Source: G965226155 sp965226155 (GTDB lineage: Bacteria > Pseudomonadota > Gammaproteobacteria > Eutrophobiales > Eutrophobiaceae). Taken from it: a stretch of 64,000 nt of DNA. Below are positions 17,376 to 26,141 of the stretch, piece after piece. Below the pieces are notes generated by a model. The model saw only the letters and a program-made list of their open reading frames with translations. It ran no database searches and was not told the origin of the DNA. A program made the position numbers and the translations under genes. Location of the stretch: assembly GCA_965226155.1 (NCBI GenBank), contig OZ245331.1, positions 434,001 through 498,000 on the forward strand, in the 5' to 3' direction. The stretch's first letter is position 1; each line of letters opens with the position of its first letter.

Positions 17376-20350
17376 AGGCTCTGTCTTTCGTTTTCAGGAT
17401 CATAAAATGGTAGCACAACGACTTCAGCACTTAGTCGCTTGCCATTGGATAATTTGATATCAATTGATGTGCCAATTTCGCTTTGCTCGGGAAGTACATA
17501 AGCCAAACCTATTATCTTGTCTAAGGTAGGTGAATAAGCAACCGATGTTATGCGACCAGCTATGTCATTATTATATAGTGTAAGGTTGCATTCTAAAGGC
17601 AGAGCCGATTGCTTCGGTAGTGTAAAACCAACAAGACAGCGTTTTTGTTTTCGCTTTGCCATTATTTCATCACTACGCTTGCCGATATGGAACGGTTTTT
17701 CCCTTGCAATCGCCCATGACATATTTGCTTCGTTCGGCAAGGTTAAACCATCGGTATCTTGCCCAACAATAATGTGACCTTTTTCCAATCGCAGTAAGCG
17801 TTGCGCCTCTACTCCGAAGGGCTGTATATTAAACTCCCTACCAACCTCCATCAATGCGTCCCATAACCCTTCAGCTTGGCTAGAGGGTAAATGAATTTCA
17901 TAGCCTAATTCTCCAACAAACCCAACTCGCAATAAACGTGCATTGATATCTGACACATGTCCTGTCCTCACTTCCATATAAGCAAAATTTTCTGCACTGA
18001 GATCGATATCACTGCCCAATTTTTCTAACACCGCTCGTGACTTTGGCCCCGCAATGTTGACGGCTGCATATGCACTGGTCACATTGGCAATATCTACATC
18101 AAGACACCATTGCGCGTTCCAGTACAACATACTGCGATAAATGTTTTCAACTCCACCAGTCGTGGCCGTTACATAGAAATGATTTGCATGCATGCGGCAT
18201 GCGACACCATCATCAATAATGGCACCCGTCTCATCCGTCATCAACACATAGCGGGAGCGATTAATAGCTTGCTTGACATAAGCAAATGTATACATGCGAT
18301 TCAGAAACTCGGCCACATCTGGCCCTCTTATTTGTAGTTTGCCAAGGGTTGAAAGATCGATCAGGCCAACGTTACCGCGTACTGCCATTACCTCTTTCTC
18401 AATATTCCGAGTGCGTTTTTCAGGATTACCGTAATAGCTAGGCCGTTGCCAAATACCTGCCGACATCATTTTCGCCCCCAACTCAAGATGCCGCTGATGT
18501 ATGGGAGTACGACGGTAAGGTTGAAACGAACGTCCCGCAAGCATTTGTATGGACTCTGGATAAAAAGGCGGTCTTTGTGTGGTGATACTTAGACCTTGTA
18601 GAGATTTCCCGGCCGCTTTTGTTGCAATACGGAGATTATTGAGGGCAGATTGGCGGCCCTGAGAGGGACCCATCACAACTGTGGAGTAACGCTTAACCAG
18701 TTCCAGATCATCATAACCTTCGGCGACCGTTTGTTGAATGTCTTTGATCTGTAAATCTTCATCAAAATCAACAAACTCTTTTCCGTCCGGATGCTTAAAA
18801 ATAGGCCAAGCGTAGTTCTGAGCAGGTGACTCTTGCAACTTTGATAATTCGGGTGCGGGTCTTTGATTAAAGTTTGCCATATTGGCTGCCGACCATCCGG
18901 CATGTTTGCCGTTAGCAACTACTGCATCTAGATCAAACTCTGAATTTACAGAACCGGCAACAACTACCCTCTCACGGTTACCGTCTCGTGGTAAGACATT
19001 TACTTTTAACATCGCCATTTGATCGTCATACATTAAACGGCCACCAGAATGACAAAGCAATTGTGCTGCTGGAGAATAACCTACAGTCATACAAACTAAA
19101 TCACAGTTGATTGTGCGATTATCTTCAAGCAACTGCCCTTCTCTCGTAATGGCAGCCACCTTAACACCCTTAATAGAACGTTTTCCCGGCCCTGGCAATG
19201 CTTCATAGATGCCATGTTCATACAAAACTTCAATATTTTTATTTATCACTGCCTGGGTCAGTTCACAGGTAGGAAAATTTTTGCGCATCTCGATTACTGC
19301 GGTGACATCAACACCTGCATCAATTAGATCGAGTGCTACACCATAACCATCATTATTTCCTATCATTACCACTGCTTGTTGACCCGGTTTAACTCCAAAT
19401 AAGCGAATTAACCGCTGTGCAGCAGATCCCAGCATCACACCCGGCAGATCATTGTTGCGAAAAATAGCAGGCTGTTCAAAAGAACCACTGGCAACGACCA
19501 CAGATTGTGAACGATGCTTAAGCAAACGTCGTTTCTTAACGATGGATAACAAATTGTCGTCAAACCAACCGGTACACTGTGCATTGATCAACACTTCTAT
19601 CCCAGGATGCTGATTTACATCACTGACTAATTTATCAGTTAATGTATTTATTTGATCGCGATTTACCTTAAAACGGGCATAATTCAGTGATCCGCCCAAC
19701 ACTGGGCCCTCATCAACAAGAACGACTTTTGCACCATTCTCTGCTGCTTCCAATGCCGCACTCATACCCGCTGGTCCGCCACCAATTACCGTAACATCGG
19801 CAAAGCGGTATTGTTTGTCCGTATATTCTCTTTGTGAATTCACATTCACTTTACCCAATCCTGCCATGCGTCTAATGATAGGTTCCCAATATCGCCATGC
19901 TCCTTTCGGTTTATAAAAAGCCTTGTAGTAAAAACCGACGGGCAAAAATCGACTGAATAATTCGATGAAACGGCCAAAATCATTTTCAAGACTACCAATC
20001 ACATTTTGTGCGGTGACTATCATTCCCTCTTCAATATTCCGGGTGTCAGCGCGGACATTGGGTTCATCGCCGACCTGCACCAGAGTGTTTCCATCTTGTC
20101 CGGCCATGCTCATAATCCCGCGCGGACGATGATACTTAAAAGAGCGAGAAATTATTTTAATTCCATTTGCTACCAGAGCACTGGCTATCGTGTCACCTTC
20201 ATACCCTTGATAAAGCTGTCCGTTAAATAGAAAGGAAATAGTCTTATTTCGATCAAGATATAAACCATTAATGTTCGCTAGTCTCATACAATTAATGAGT
20301 GGCTGATGTGCAGAATTTTTATCAAGAATATTTTTGGGAACTGTAATCAT
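17372..20350 (-). CDS. mgdC: N-methylglutamate dehydrogenase, subunit C (SoxA-like alpha subunit)
   Basis: 992-residue alpha subunit of a sarcosine-oxidase-type complex. Order: a ferredoxin-like N-terminal domain with NGQLYQGYEGDTIASALVANG, a NAD-binding Rossmann region with ADVTVIGGGPAGMSAALEAA near residue 185, and a C-terminal GcvT/tetrahydrofolate domain from about residue 600 (GLIDLSTLGKLQIRGPDVAEF, FVGELGYEIHLPSS). The complex oxidises N-methylglutamate, returning glutamate and passing the one-carbon unit to tetrahydrofolate or releasing formaldehyde. It overlaps both neighbours by four bases, indicating tight coupling. Confidence 0.88.
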   Translation of the reverse strand: MITVPKNILDKNSAHQPLINCMRLANINGLYLDRNKTISFLFNGQLYQGYEGDTIASALVANGIKIISRSFKYHRPRGIMSMAGQDGNTLVQVGDEPNVRADTRNIEEGMIVTAQNVIGSLENDFGRFIELFSRFLPVGFYYKAFYKPKGAWRYWEPIIRRMAGLGKVNVNSQREYTDKQYRFADVTVIGGGPAGMSAALEAAENGAKVVLVDEGPVLGGSLNYARFKVNRDQINTLTDKLVSDVNQHPGIEVLINAQCTGWFDDNLLSIVKKRRLLKHRSQSVVVASGSFEQPAIFRNNDLPGVMLGSAAQRLIRLFGVKPGQQAVVMIGNNDGYGVALDLIDAGVDVTAVIEMRKNFPTCELTQAVINKNIEVLYEHGIYEALPGPGKRSIKGVKVAAITREGQLLEDNRTINCDLVCMTVGYSPAAQLLCHSGGRLMYDDQMAMLKVNVLPRDGNRERVVVAGSVNSEFDLDAVVANGKHAGWSAANMANFNQRPAPELSKLQESPAQNYAWPIFKHPDGKEFVDFDEDLQIKDIQQTVAEGYDDLELVKRYSTVVMGPSQGRQSALNNLRIATKAAGKSLQGLSITTQRPPFYPESIQMLAGRSFQPYRRTPIHQRHLELGAKMMSAGIWQRPSYYGNPEKRTRNIEKEVMAVRGNVGLIDLSTLGKLQIRGPDVAEFLNRMYTFAYVKQAINRSRYVLMTDETGAIIDDGVACRMHANHFYVTATTGGVENIYRSMLYWNAQWCLDVDIANVTSAYAAVNIAGPKSRAVLEKLGSDIDLSAENFAYMEVRTGHVSDINARLLRVGFVGELGYEIHLPSSQAEGLWDALMEVGREFNIQPFGVEAQRLLRLEKGHIIVGQDTDGLTLPNEANMSWAIAREKPFHIGKRSDEIMAKRKQKRCLVGFTLPKQSALPLECNLTLYNNDIAGRITSVAYSPTLDKIIGLAYVLPEQSEIGTSIDIKLSNGKRLSAEVVVLPFYDPENERQSL

Positions 20351-20637
20351 GATTCCGAAGACTGATAGTCAATACGCAGGCTATATATCTCCGAACTTGG
20401 GTAAGTCTTAATTATCTCGTTGGTTTCAGCATTTCTCTCTGCAATAAACCAGTAGGAACTAGCTTCATGCATCCACCATTCCTTTACGACGCCTTTGGTA
20501 TTTTTCTCCATAAATAAATAATCTGCCCATGCTCTGTCACTGCAAATACTGGGATCTAGCATTTCTAATACCTCACCTCCGTAGACGAATTCGGAAATAT
20601 TCCGAATACCGTTTAACGGACATGTCATTAATTTCAT
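20347..20637 (-). CDS. mgdB: N-methylglutamate dehydrogenase, subunit B (SoxD-like delta subunit)
   Basis: 96 residues, small delta subunit. It has CPLNGIRNISEFVYGG at the N-terminus and WWMHEASSYWF in the middle. Sarcosine oxidase delta subunits bind zinc with Cys6, Cys9, His59 and Cys63; here Cys6 and the histidine (His57) remain, but the second Cys is Asn9 and the last is Ser61. The site therefore looks altered, as I recall for methylglutamate dehydrogenases. It starts 2 bases after the mgdA stop and overlaps mgdC. Confidence 0.85.
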   Translation of the reverse strand: MKLMTCPLNGIRNISEFVYGGEVLEMLDPSICSDRAWADYLFMEKNTKGVVKEWWMHEASSYWFIAERNAETNEIIKTYPSSEIYSLRIDYQSSES

Positions 20638-20639
20638 TA

Positions 20640-21881
20640 TTAATGTCCCACTGAGGCAGCACCACGCTCACCTACCTGTTCAAAACGATAAAAACGTTCC
20701 AGTTCAAATGGCTTGATCAATTCGGTCGCCTTGTCGTTCGCAATGGTCTCCGCCATATGCTTACCGCATACCGGTGTAGCTTTAAAACCCCAGGACCCCC
20801 AACCAGAATCAATATAATAATTTTCAACCGGCGTCAATCCCATCACTGGACTAAAGTCCGGTGTCATATCTGTCATGCCTGCCCATTGTCTAAGCACTCG
20901 CAACTTTCCAACGAAAGGAAACAACTCCAACAAATGCATCATCAATACTTCTTTAAATTCCAGTGTCGACCGGGTTGAATACAGTGGATAAGGATCGGCA
21001 GATGCACCCATCACCAGTTCACCTCGTGAGGATTGTGAGACATAAGTATGTAATGAACTGGAAACTATGATGGGATCAAGAAAAGGCTTAACTGGTTCAG
21101 TGACACAGGCCTGTAGTGGGATGGTTTTAATGGGTAATTTAAATCCTGCCATCCTTGCAACTTCAGAGCTCATTCCCGCCACAGCTTGCAAGACTTTACC
21201 ACATCGAATATCCCCTCGTGTTGTTTGTATCCCGATAGCACGATTATTTTCTATCTTAAGACCGATTACTTCTGTTTGTGTATGTATTTCAACACCGTAT
21301 TCTGCAGCCCGTCTTGCATATCCCCAGGCGACACCATCATGTCGGACTAAAGCTCCCCGCGGATGATACAAAGCACCTAAAATTGGAGAAGATACATCCG
21401 TTCCAAGATTGAGTTGCGGACAAAGTTTTGCGATGTCATCCGGGGAGACAACTTCCGAATCAACACCCAGATGTTTGTTGACTTCAGCTCGCCATCGTGC
21501 CGTGCGCATGGCGGTATCAGTATGAGCTAATGTTAAATGCCCACGCTCTGAATAAAGCATGTTGTAATCAAGCTCATTGCTTAATTCACGGAATAAACCA
21601 ATTGACTCATCATAAAACTTTACCCCTTCTTCAGTGAGATAATTAGAGCGCACAATCGTTGTATTCCGTGCAGTGTTTCCTCCTGCAAGATAGCCCTTCT
21701 CTAACACTGCAACATTGGTGATACCCCAGTCTTTTGCCAGATAATAAGCTGTAGCCAGTCCATGGCCTCCACCACCGATAATAACAACGTCATAGCTGTT
21801 CTTTAATTCAGTGGTCTTAGGAAAATGACGTTGCAATGTTGGTTGCGATGTCAGGCCATATTTTAGTAGTGATAAGGGCAT
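20640..21881 (-). CDS. mgdA: N-methylglutamate dehydrogenase, subunit A (SoxB-like beta subunit)
   Basis: 413-residue FAD-dependent amine dehydrogenase (DAO family). The N-terminal Rossmann motif DVVIIGGGGHGLATAYYLA is at about residue 31, followed by VLEKGYLAGGNTARNTTIVR. The C-terminus has the substrate/FAD-closing segment DSGWGSWGFKATPVCG. In the four-subunit enzyme this chain carries the active site for the N-methyl amino acid. It is the first gene of mgdABCD, transcribed away from a LysR gene over a palindrome. Sarcosine oxidase is the alternative reading; the enzyme might act on both. Confidence 0.88.
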   Translation of the reverse strand: MPLSLLKYGLTSQPTLQRHFPKTTELKNSYDVVIIGGGGHGLATAYYLAKDWGITNVAVLEKGYLAGGNTARNTTIVRSNYLTEEGVKFYDESIGLFRELSNELDYNMLYSERGHLTLAHTDTAMRTARWRAEVNKHLGVDSEVVSPDDIAKLCPQLNLGTDVSSPILGALYHPRGALVRHDGVAWGYARRAAEYGVEIHTQTEVIGLKIENNRAIGIQTTRGDIRCGKVLQAVAGMSSEVARMAGFKLPIKTIPLQACVTEPVKPFLDPIIVSSSLHTYVSQSSRGELVMGASADPYPLYSTRSTLEFKEVLMMHLLELFPFVGKLRVLRQWAGMTDMTPDFSPVMGLTPVENYYIDSGWGSWGFKATPVCGKHMAETIANDKATELIKPFELERFYRFEQVGERGAASVGH

Positions 21882-21976
21882 AGCGTTTCCACAATACTTA
21901 CGACTCTCTAATCAAAATAAATGACCAACCTAATCTATGCAGCTTGATCAACGATAATGATCTGGGAAATGATATC

Positions 21977-22005
21977 AAATAGTATTAATATTATTAATAC
22001 TATTT
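21977..22005. promoter_or_regulatory. 29-base perfect palindrome between mgdA and the LysR gene
   Basis: AAATAGTATTAATA and its reverse complement surround a single central base at 21991. It lies in the 195-base divergent intergenic region. Long dyads in such places are typical LysR binding sites, here perhaps controlling mgdABCD and the regulator itself. Confidence 0.6.
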
Positions 22006-22076
22006 CTAATTTTTGCTTATATTATAATCTTATTTTTAATTTCTAAATTATTTAGTTAAATAATATTTATGTTATC

Positions 22077-23036
22077 ATGAAAAACAATACACCTGATATA
22101 GACTTACGTTCACTTCAGAGCTTCATCATTGTGGTTGAGACAAACAGTATGTCAGACACCGCCCAAATAATGGGTATCACACAATCTGCTGTATCGCAGG
22201 TGATTCGAAAGCTTGAAAAGTCTTTAGCTACACAGCTTGTTGATAGGTCAACCCGTCCTATGACAATTACGGCAAAAGGGCATTTTTTCTACCAAAGAGC
22301 CAAATCATTAATTAATGATGCCAATGAACTGCAATCTTTGATGACCGATGGAACTAGGCAAATATTGCCTAGACTCCGTCTCGGAATGGTGCACTCGTTT
22401 GCAGCAACTGTCGGCCCAAAGTTAGTACGATCTTTTGCAGATACGGCAGAAGCCTGGTCAATATCGTCAGGTCTAACGGCTCGACACGAACAGTCACTGT
22501 TAATGCGTGAAATCGACATACTAGTAGTGGAAGGTGAGCTTGCACATATATATGGCATCGAACGCTATAAATTATTGACTGAACCACTCATTCTGGTAAC
22601 ACCAAAGTCATATAAGGGTGCTACCGATTCACTTTCTAAAATTAACAAACACCTATCCTTAGTATGCTATTCGCCAAATTCCATGACGGGTAAATTAGCT
22701 GCTGAAACTTTACGAAAGAGAAATATAAACCCTGAGAAAACTATTGAGTTTGATAGTACCGACGGTTTACTGTCGCTTGTCAGCGAAGGAAACTATTGGA
22801 CCATAACAACGCCTCTTTGCATAATGCAGAGCAGTCAATTCGCCAGTAGTTTATGTTTCCATTGTTTGCCAGGAAAGGCTGCCACCCGTACACTTACATT
22901 AATTACCCGTCAACATGAATTGGGAAGTTTACCTTTGCATTTGTCACATGCTGCACGTGATGTCTTAACTAAACAATTATTCCCATTTGTAAAAAAGTTA
23001 ATGCCGTGGGTAGCAGAAAGCATTTCCGTTGAATAA
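22077..23036 (+). CDS. LysR-family regulator of the methylamine (NMG) cluster
   Basis: 319 residues. The N-terminal helix-turn-helix is typical (SMSDTAQIMGITQSAVSQVI, then RKLEKSLATQLVDRSTRPM), followed by a periplasmic-binding-protein-like effector domain. It sits between divergent mgdABCD and co-directional mgsABC-gmaS, so it is the likely activator of both halves of the pathway, with methylamine or a glutamate derivative as a possible effector (inference). Confidence 0.88.
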   Translation: MKNNTPDIDLRSLQSFIIVVETNSMSDTAQIMGITQSAVSQVIRKLEKSLATQLVDRSTRPMTITAKGHFFYQRAKSLINDANELQSLMTDGTRQILPRLRLGMVHSFAATVGPKLVRSFADTAEAWSISSGLTARHEQSLLMREIDILVVEGELAHIYGIERYKLLTEPLILVTPKSYKGATDSLSKINKHLSLVCYSPNSMTGKLAAETLRKRNINPEKTIEFDSTDGLLSLVSEGNYWTITTPLCIMQSSQFASSLCFHCLPGKAATRTLTLITRQHELGSLPLHLSHAARDVLTKQLFPFVKKLMPWVAESISVE

Positions 23037-23173
23037 ATGTAAACTATGTTTTCAAAATAAAATAATATTCTTGCTTTTAGTAAAATAAATGTAGTCTTAC
23101 TAATTATTATTTCAGGATTATTAGGATTTTATAAATATAAAAGTCTACCCATACTCATTGAGGAGATATTAAT

Positions 23174-24070
23174 TTGTGCGGTATTGTTGGATTATTTGCA
23201 AAATCAGATGCAATTAAAACCGAATTGGGTTTGCATCTAGCCAAAATGCTGATAGAGATGACGGAACGGGGTCCGGATAGCGCCGGTATCGCCGTATACC
23301 GAAACGCTGTTAGCACTGATAGTATCAAGTTGACTGTACTGGCACCGGATAATGCATATGATTGGCATAATTTAAAAGAAAAATTACTTGAACAAATAGA
23401 CAGTAATATGGAAATGGATATTCAAGCGAATCATGCAGTGTTAATACTCCACACCGAACCAAAACACATCTACGATTGGTTTTTTTCATATTTTCCCGAA
23501 GTGCACATTAACAGTTCCGGCACAACGATAGAAATTTATAAAGACAAAGGTTTCCCTGCAAATGTCCTAAACCGCTTTGAGGTGAGTAAATTTAAAGGAA
23601 CCCATGCCCTAGGGCACTCCCGCATGGCGACTGAAAGTGCGATCACTATTCAACACTCTCATCCTTTTTCAACCGGACAGGACCTGTGTCTTGTTCATAA
23701 TGGCTCATTATCCAACCACAATAGCATGCGAGAAAAATTGCAGAAGCAAGGTATGGTTTTCAGGACCGATAATGATAGTGAAGTTGCAGCTGGCTATTTA
23801 ATGTACCGCATGCAACAAGGCGATAGTCTGGACGTAGCGCTCAAAAAAGCGCTTGAAGATCTCGATGGTTTTTACACATTTGCCATTGGTACACAAGATG
23901 GCTTTGCCGTCTTACGTGATCCCATTGCCTGTAAGCCAGCTGTTATGGCAGAAACTGATGAATGGGTGGCGATGGCATCGGAGTACCGTGCGATTGCAGT
24001 ACTGCCCGGCGCGCATGATGCTGATTCTTGGGAACCGGAGCCAGCAAAGATCTATAGCTGGAGTCACTGA
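23174..24070 (+). CDS. mgsA: N-methylglutamate synthase subunit A (class II glutamine amidotransferase-like)
   Basis: 298 residues. It starts with TTG at 23174, preceded by GAGGAG at good spacing, so that the catalytic Cys follows the initiator directly (CGIVGLF). Ntn-type amidotransferase motifs are visible: ERGPDSAGIAVYR, ALGHSRMATES, LVHNGSLSN and TDNDSEVAAGYL. In methylglutamate synthase this subunit binds gamma-glutamylmethylamide and releases methylamine for transfer to 2-oxoglutarate. mgsB begins 5 bases after its stop. Related to GlxB. Confidence 0.9.
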   Translation: MCGIVGLFAKSDAIKTELGLHLAKMLIEMTERGPDSAGIAVYRNAVSTDSIKLTVLAPDNAYDWHNLKEKLLEQIDSNMEMDIQANHAVLILHTEPKHIYDWFFSYFPEVHINSSGTTIEIYKDKGFPANVLNRFEVSKFKGTHALGHSRMATESAITIQHSHPFSTGQDLCLVHNGSLSNHNSMREKLQKQGMVFRTDNDSEVAAGYLMYRMQQGDSLDVALKKALEDLDGFYTFAIGTQDGFAVLRDPIACKPAVMAETDEWVAMASEYRAIAVLPGAHDADSWEPEPAKIYSWSH

Positions 24071-24075
24071 CTGTT

Positions 24076-24762
24076 ATGCATAATGTCGATCTTGAGAAAA
24101 CTAGTGTACGCGAGCTTAATCAGGCGCTACATGATCTAAATGGAAAAGAAGAAAAATCAGATTGGCATATCACCAATTCAAAAGGTAGACATGCGATTGC
24201 AGTAGGGATTGACGCACCATTAAACATCAATATTGAGGGGCATGTTGGTTACTACTGTGCTGGAATGAACAAACATGCGGCAATAACTATTCATGGTAAT
24301 AGTGGTCCAGGTGTTGCAGAAAATATGATGTCTGGAAAAGTCCATGTGAAAGGTAGTGCTTCACAATATGCGGGAGCAACAGCCCATGGCGGTCTACTGG
24401 TAATAGAAGGTAATGCCAGCTCTCGTTGTGGTATATCCATGAAAGGTGTAGATATCATTGTGCAAGGATCGGTTGGACACATGAGTGCTTTCATGGCTCA
24501 GAAAGGACGGTTAATTATCTGTGGAGATGCAGGGGAAGCGTTGGGTGACTCGCTTTATGAGGCACGAATATATGTAAAGGGAAATATTGCCAGTTTGGGA
24601 ACAGATTGTATTGAGAAGCCAATAGAAAAAGAACATGAGAAGGAAATAAGCGAATTATTGGAGAAAGCAGTTATTGCTAACTTGGATTTTTCTGAATTCC
24701 GGCGTTATGGCTCTTCACGGAAACTTTATAATTTCGATATCGACAACGTGGATGCGTATTAG
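24076..24762 (+). CDS. mgsB: N-methylglutamate synthase subunit B (GltB C-terminal/GXGXG domain)
   Basis: 228 residues. It has the right-handed beta-helix of the glutamate synthase GXGXG domain: repeated glycine patterns such as GHVGYYCAGMNKHA, GNSGPGVAENMMSG and GDAGEALGDSLYEA. It has no catalytic residues of its own and serves as a structural core between MgsA and MgsC. Two bases separate its TAG stop from mgsC. Related to GlxC. Confidence 0.9.
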   Translation: MHNVDLEKTSVRELNQALHDLNGKEEKSDWHITNSKGRHAIAVGIDAPLNINIEGHVGYYCAGMNKHAAITIHGNSGPGVAENMMSGKVHVKGSASQYAGATAHGGLLVIEGNASSRCGISMKGVDIIVQGSVGHMSAFMAQKGRLIICGDAGEALGDSLYEARIYVKGNIASLGTDCIEKPIEKEHEKEISELLEKAVIANLDFSEFRRYGSSRKLYNFDIDNVDAY

Positions 24763-24764
24763 AA

Positions 24765-26093
24765 ATGGCTAAGAAACCAATAGATATGGGGCTCCGTGAA
24801 TCTGCAACATTTCCTCGATCGGTTATTGCCGATATCCAGCGTGCAGCTCGTACTGGTATTTATGATATTAGAGGTTTTGGCGCGAAACGATATCTTCCTA
24901 CATTTGACGATCTAGTTTTTCTTGGTGCGAGCATGTCACGTTATCCCCTGGAAGGTTATCGAGAACGTTGTGATACAAATGTAATTCTGGGCACACGTTA
25001 TGCAAAAAAACCCATTGAATTAAAAATCCCGATTACAATTGCTGGAATGAGTTTTGGTGCATTATCGGCACCAGCCAAGGAAGCTCTAGGGCGAGGTGCA
25101 TCTGCAGCTGGAACCAGCACCACCACGGGAGATGGTGGTATGACACAAGAAGAACGTGCGCATTCTGACATACTTGTTTATCAATTGTTGCCATCACGTT
25201 ATGGGATGAACCCGGATGATCTGCGTAAAGCTGATGCCATTGAAGTGGTAGTAGGACAAGGCGCAAAACCGGGTGGCGGCGGTATGTTATTAGGCCAAAA
25301 GGTTGGCAAACGTGTTGCAGAGATGCGTGACTTGCCGGAAGGCATCGATCAACGAAGTGCTTGCCGACATCCTGACTGGACCGGACCCGATGATTTGGCA
25401 ATTAAAATCCAAGAGTTACGTGAGATAGTTGATTGGCAAAAGCCCATCTACATCAAGGTCGGTGCTACCCGGACCTATTACGATACGATGCTGGCTGTGA
25501 AAGCAGGTGCCGATGTCATTGTTGTGGATGGTATGCAAGGCGGAACTGCGGCAACACAAGAAGTGTTCATTGAACATGTGGGTATCCCAACCTTACCAGC
25601 AGTGAGATTGGCTGTTGAAGCATTAAAAGAAATGGAGATGCATCGAAAAGTCCAGTTGATCGTTTCCGGAGGAATACGAAGTGGTGCTGATGTCGCGAAG
25701 GCATTGGCACTTGGTGCCGATGCCGTGTCTATAGGAGTAGCGGCATTAATTGCTCTGGGCGATAACAGCCCGAAGTTTGAAGAAGAATATCGTAAGCTCG
25801 GCACATCTGCCGGTTATTATGATGATTACCAGGATGGAAAGGACCCTATAGGCATTTCGACACAAAGTGATGATCTTGCCGCAAAGTTTGACCCTATAAA
25901 GGGCGGACGCCGTCTTGCCAATTATCTCCGTGCACTAACTTTAGAAACACAAACGTTGGCACGTGCCTGCGGTAAGAGTCATATTCACAATCTTGAACCA
26001 GAAGACCTAGTTGCTCTCACCATTGAGGCAGCCGCCATGGCAAAGGTGCCACTTGCAGGTACCGACTGGATCCCCGGGAATAACAATTTGTGA
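24765..26093 (+). CDS. mgsC: N-methylglutamate synthase subunit C (FMN-binding GltB-like domain)
   Basis: 442 residues of the glutamate synthase FMN-barrel family. Signature segments: ITIAGMSFGALSAPAKEALG, GTSTTTGDGGMTQEE, GQGAKPGGGGMLLGQK, VDGMQGGTAATQEVF and VSGGIRSGADVAKALALGAD. It reduces the imine formed from 2-oxoglutarate and methylamine to N-methylglutamate. Followed by gmaS on the same strand. Related to GlxD. Confidence 0.92.
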   Translation: MAKKPIDMGLRESATFPRSVIADIQRAARTGIYDIRGFGAKRYLPTFDDLVFLGASMSRYPLEGYRERCDTNVILGTRYAKKPIELKIPITIAGMSFGALSAPAKEALGRGASAAGTSTTTGDGGMTQEERAHSDILVYQLLPSRYGMNPDDLRKADAIEVVVGQGAKPGGGGMLLGQKVGKRVAEMRDLPEGIDQRSACRHPDWTGPDDLAIKIQELREIVDWQKPIYIKVGATRTYYDTMLAVKAGADVIVVDGMQGGTAATQEVFIEHVGIPTLPAVRLAVEALKEMEMHRKVQLIVSGGIRSGADVAKALALGADAVSIGVAALIALGDNSPKFEEEYRKLGTSAGYYDDYQDGKDPIGISTQSDDLAAKFDPIKGGRRLANYLRALTLETQTLARACGKSHIHNLEPEDLVALTIEAAAMAKVPLAGTDWIPGNNNL

Positions 26094-26141
26094 TCTAAGA
26101 ATAATGAGGCGTATTAAACAATTAACCGAGAGGTAATGATT

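Noticed and set aside
16680..21881. Naming the four-subunit oxidase as plain sarcosine oxidase soxBDAG
   Set aside because: The fold is the same, but linkage to mgsABC and gmaS and the altered delta-subunit zinc site favour N-methylglutamate dehydrogenase. Sarcosine activity is not excluded.
23174..26093. mgsABC as ordinary glutamate synthase or glxBCD
   Set aside because: Three short separate genes with gmaS and mgd next to them match the methylglutamate synthase arrangement; ordinary GltB is one long chain.
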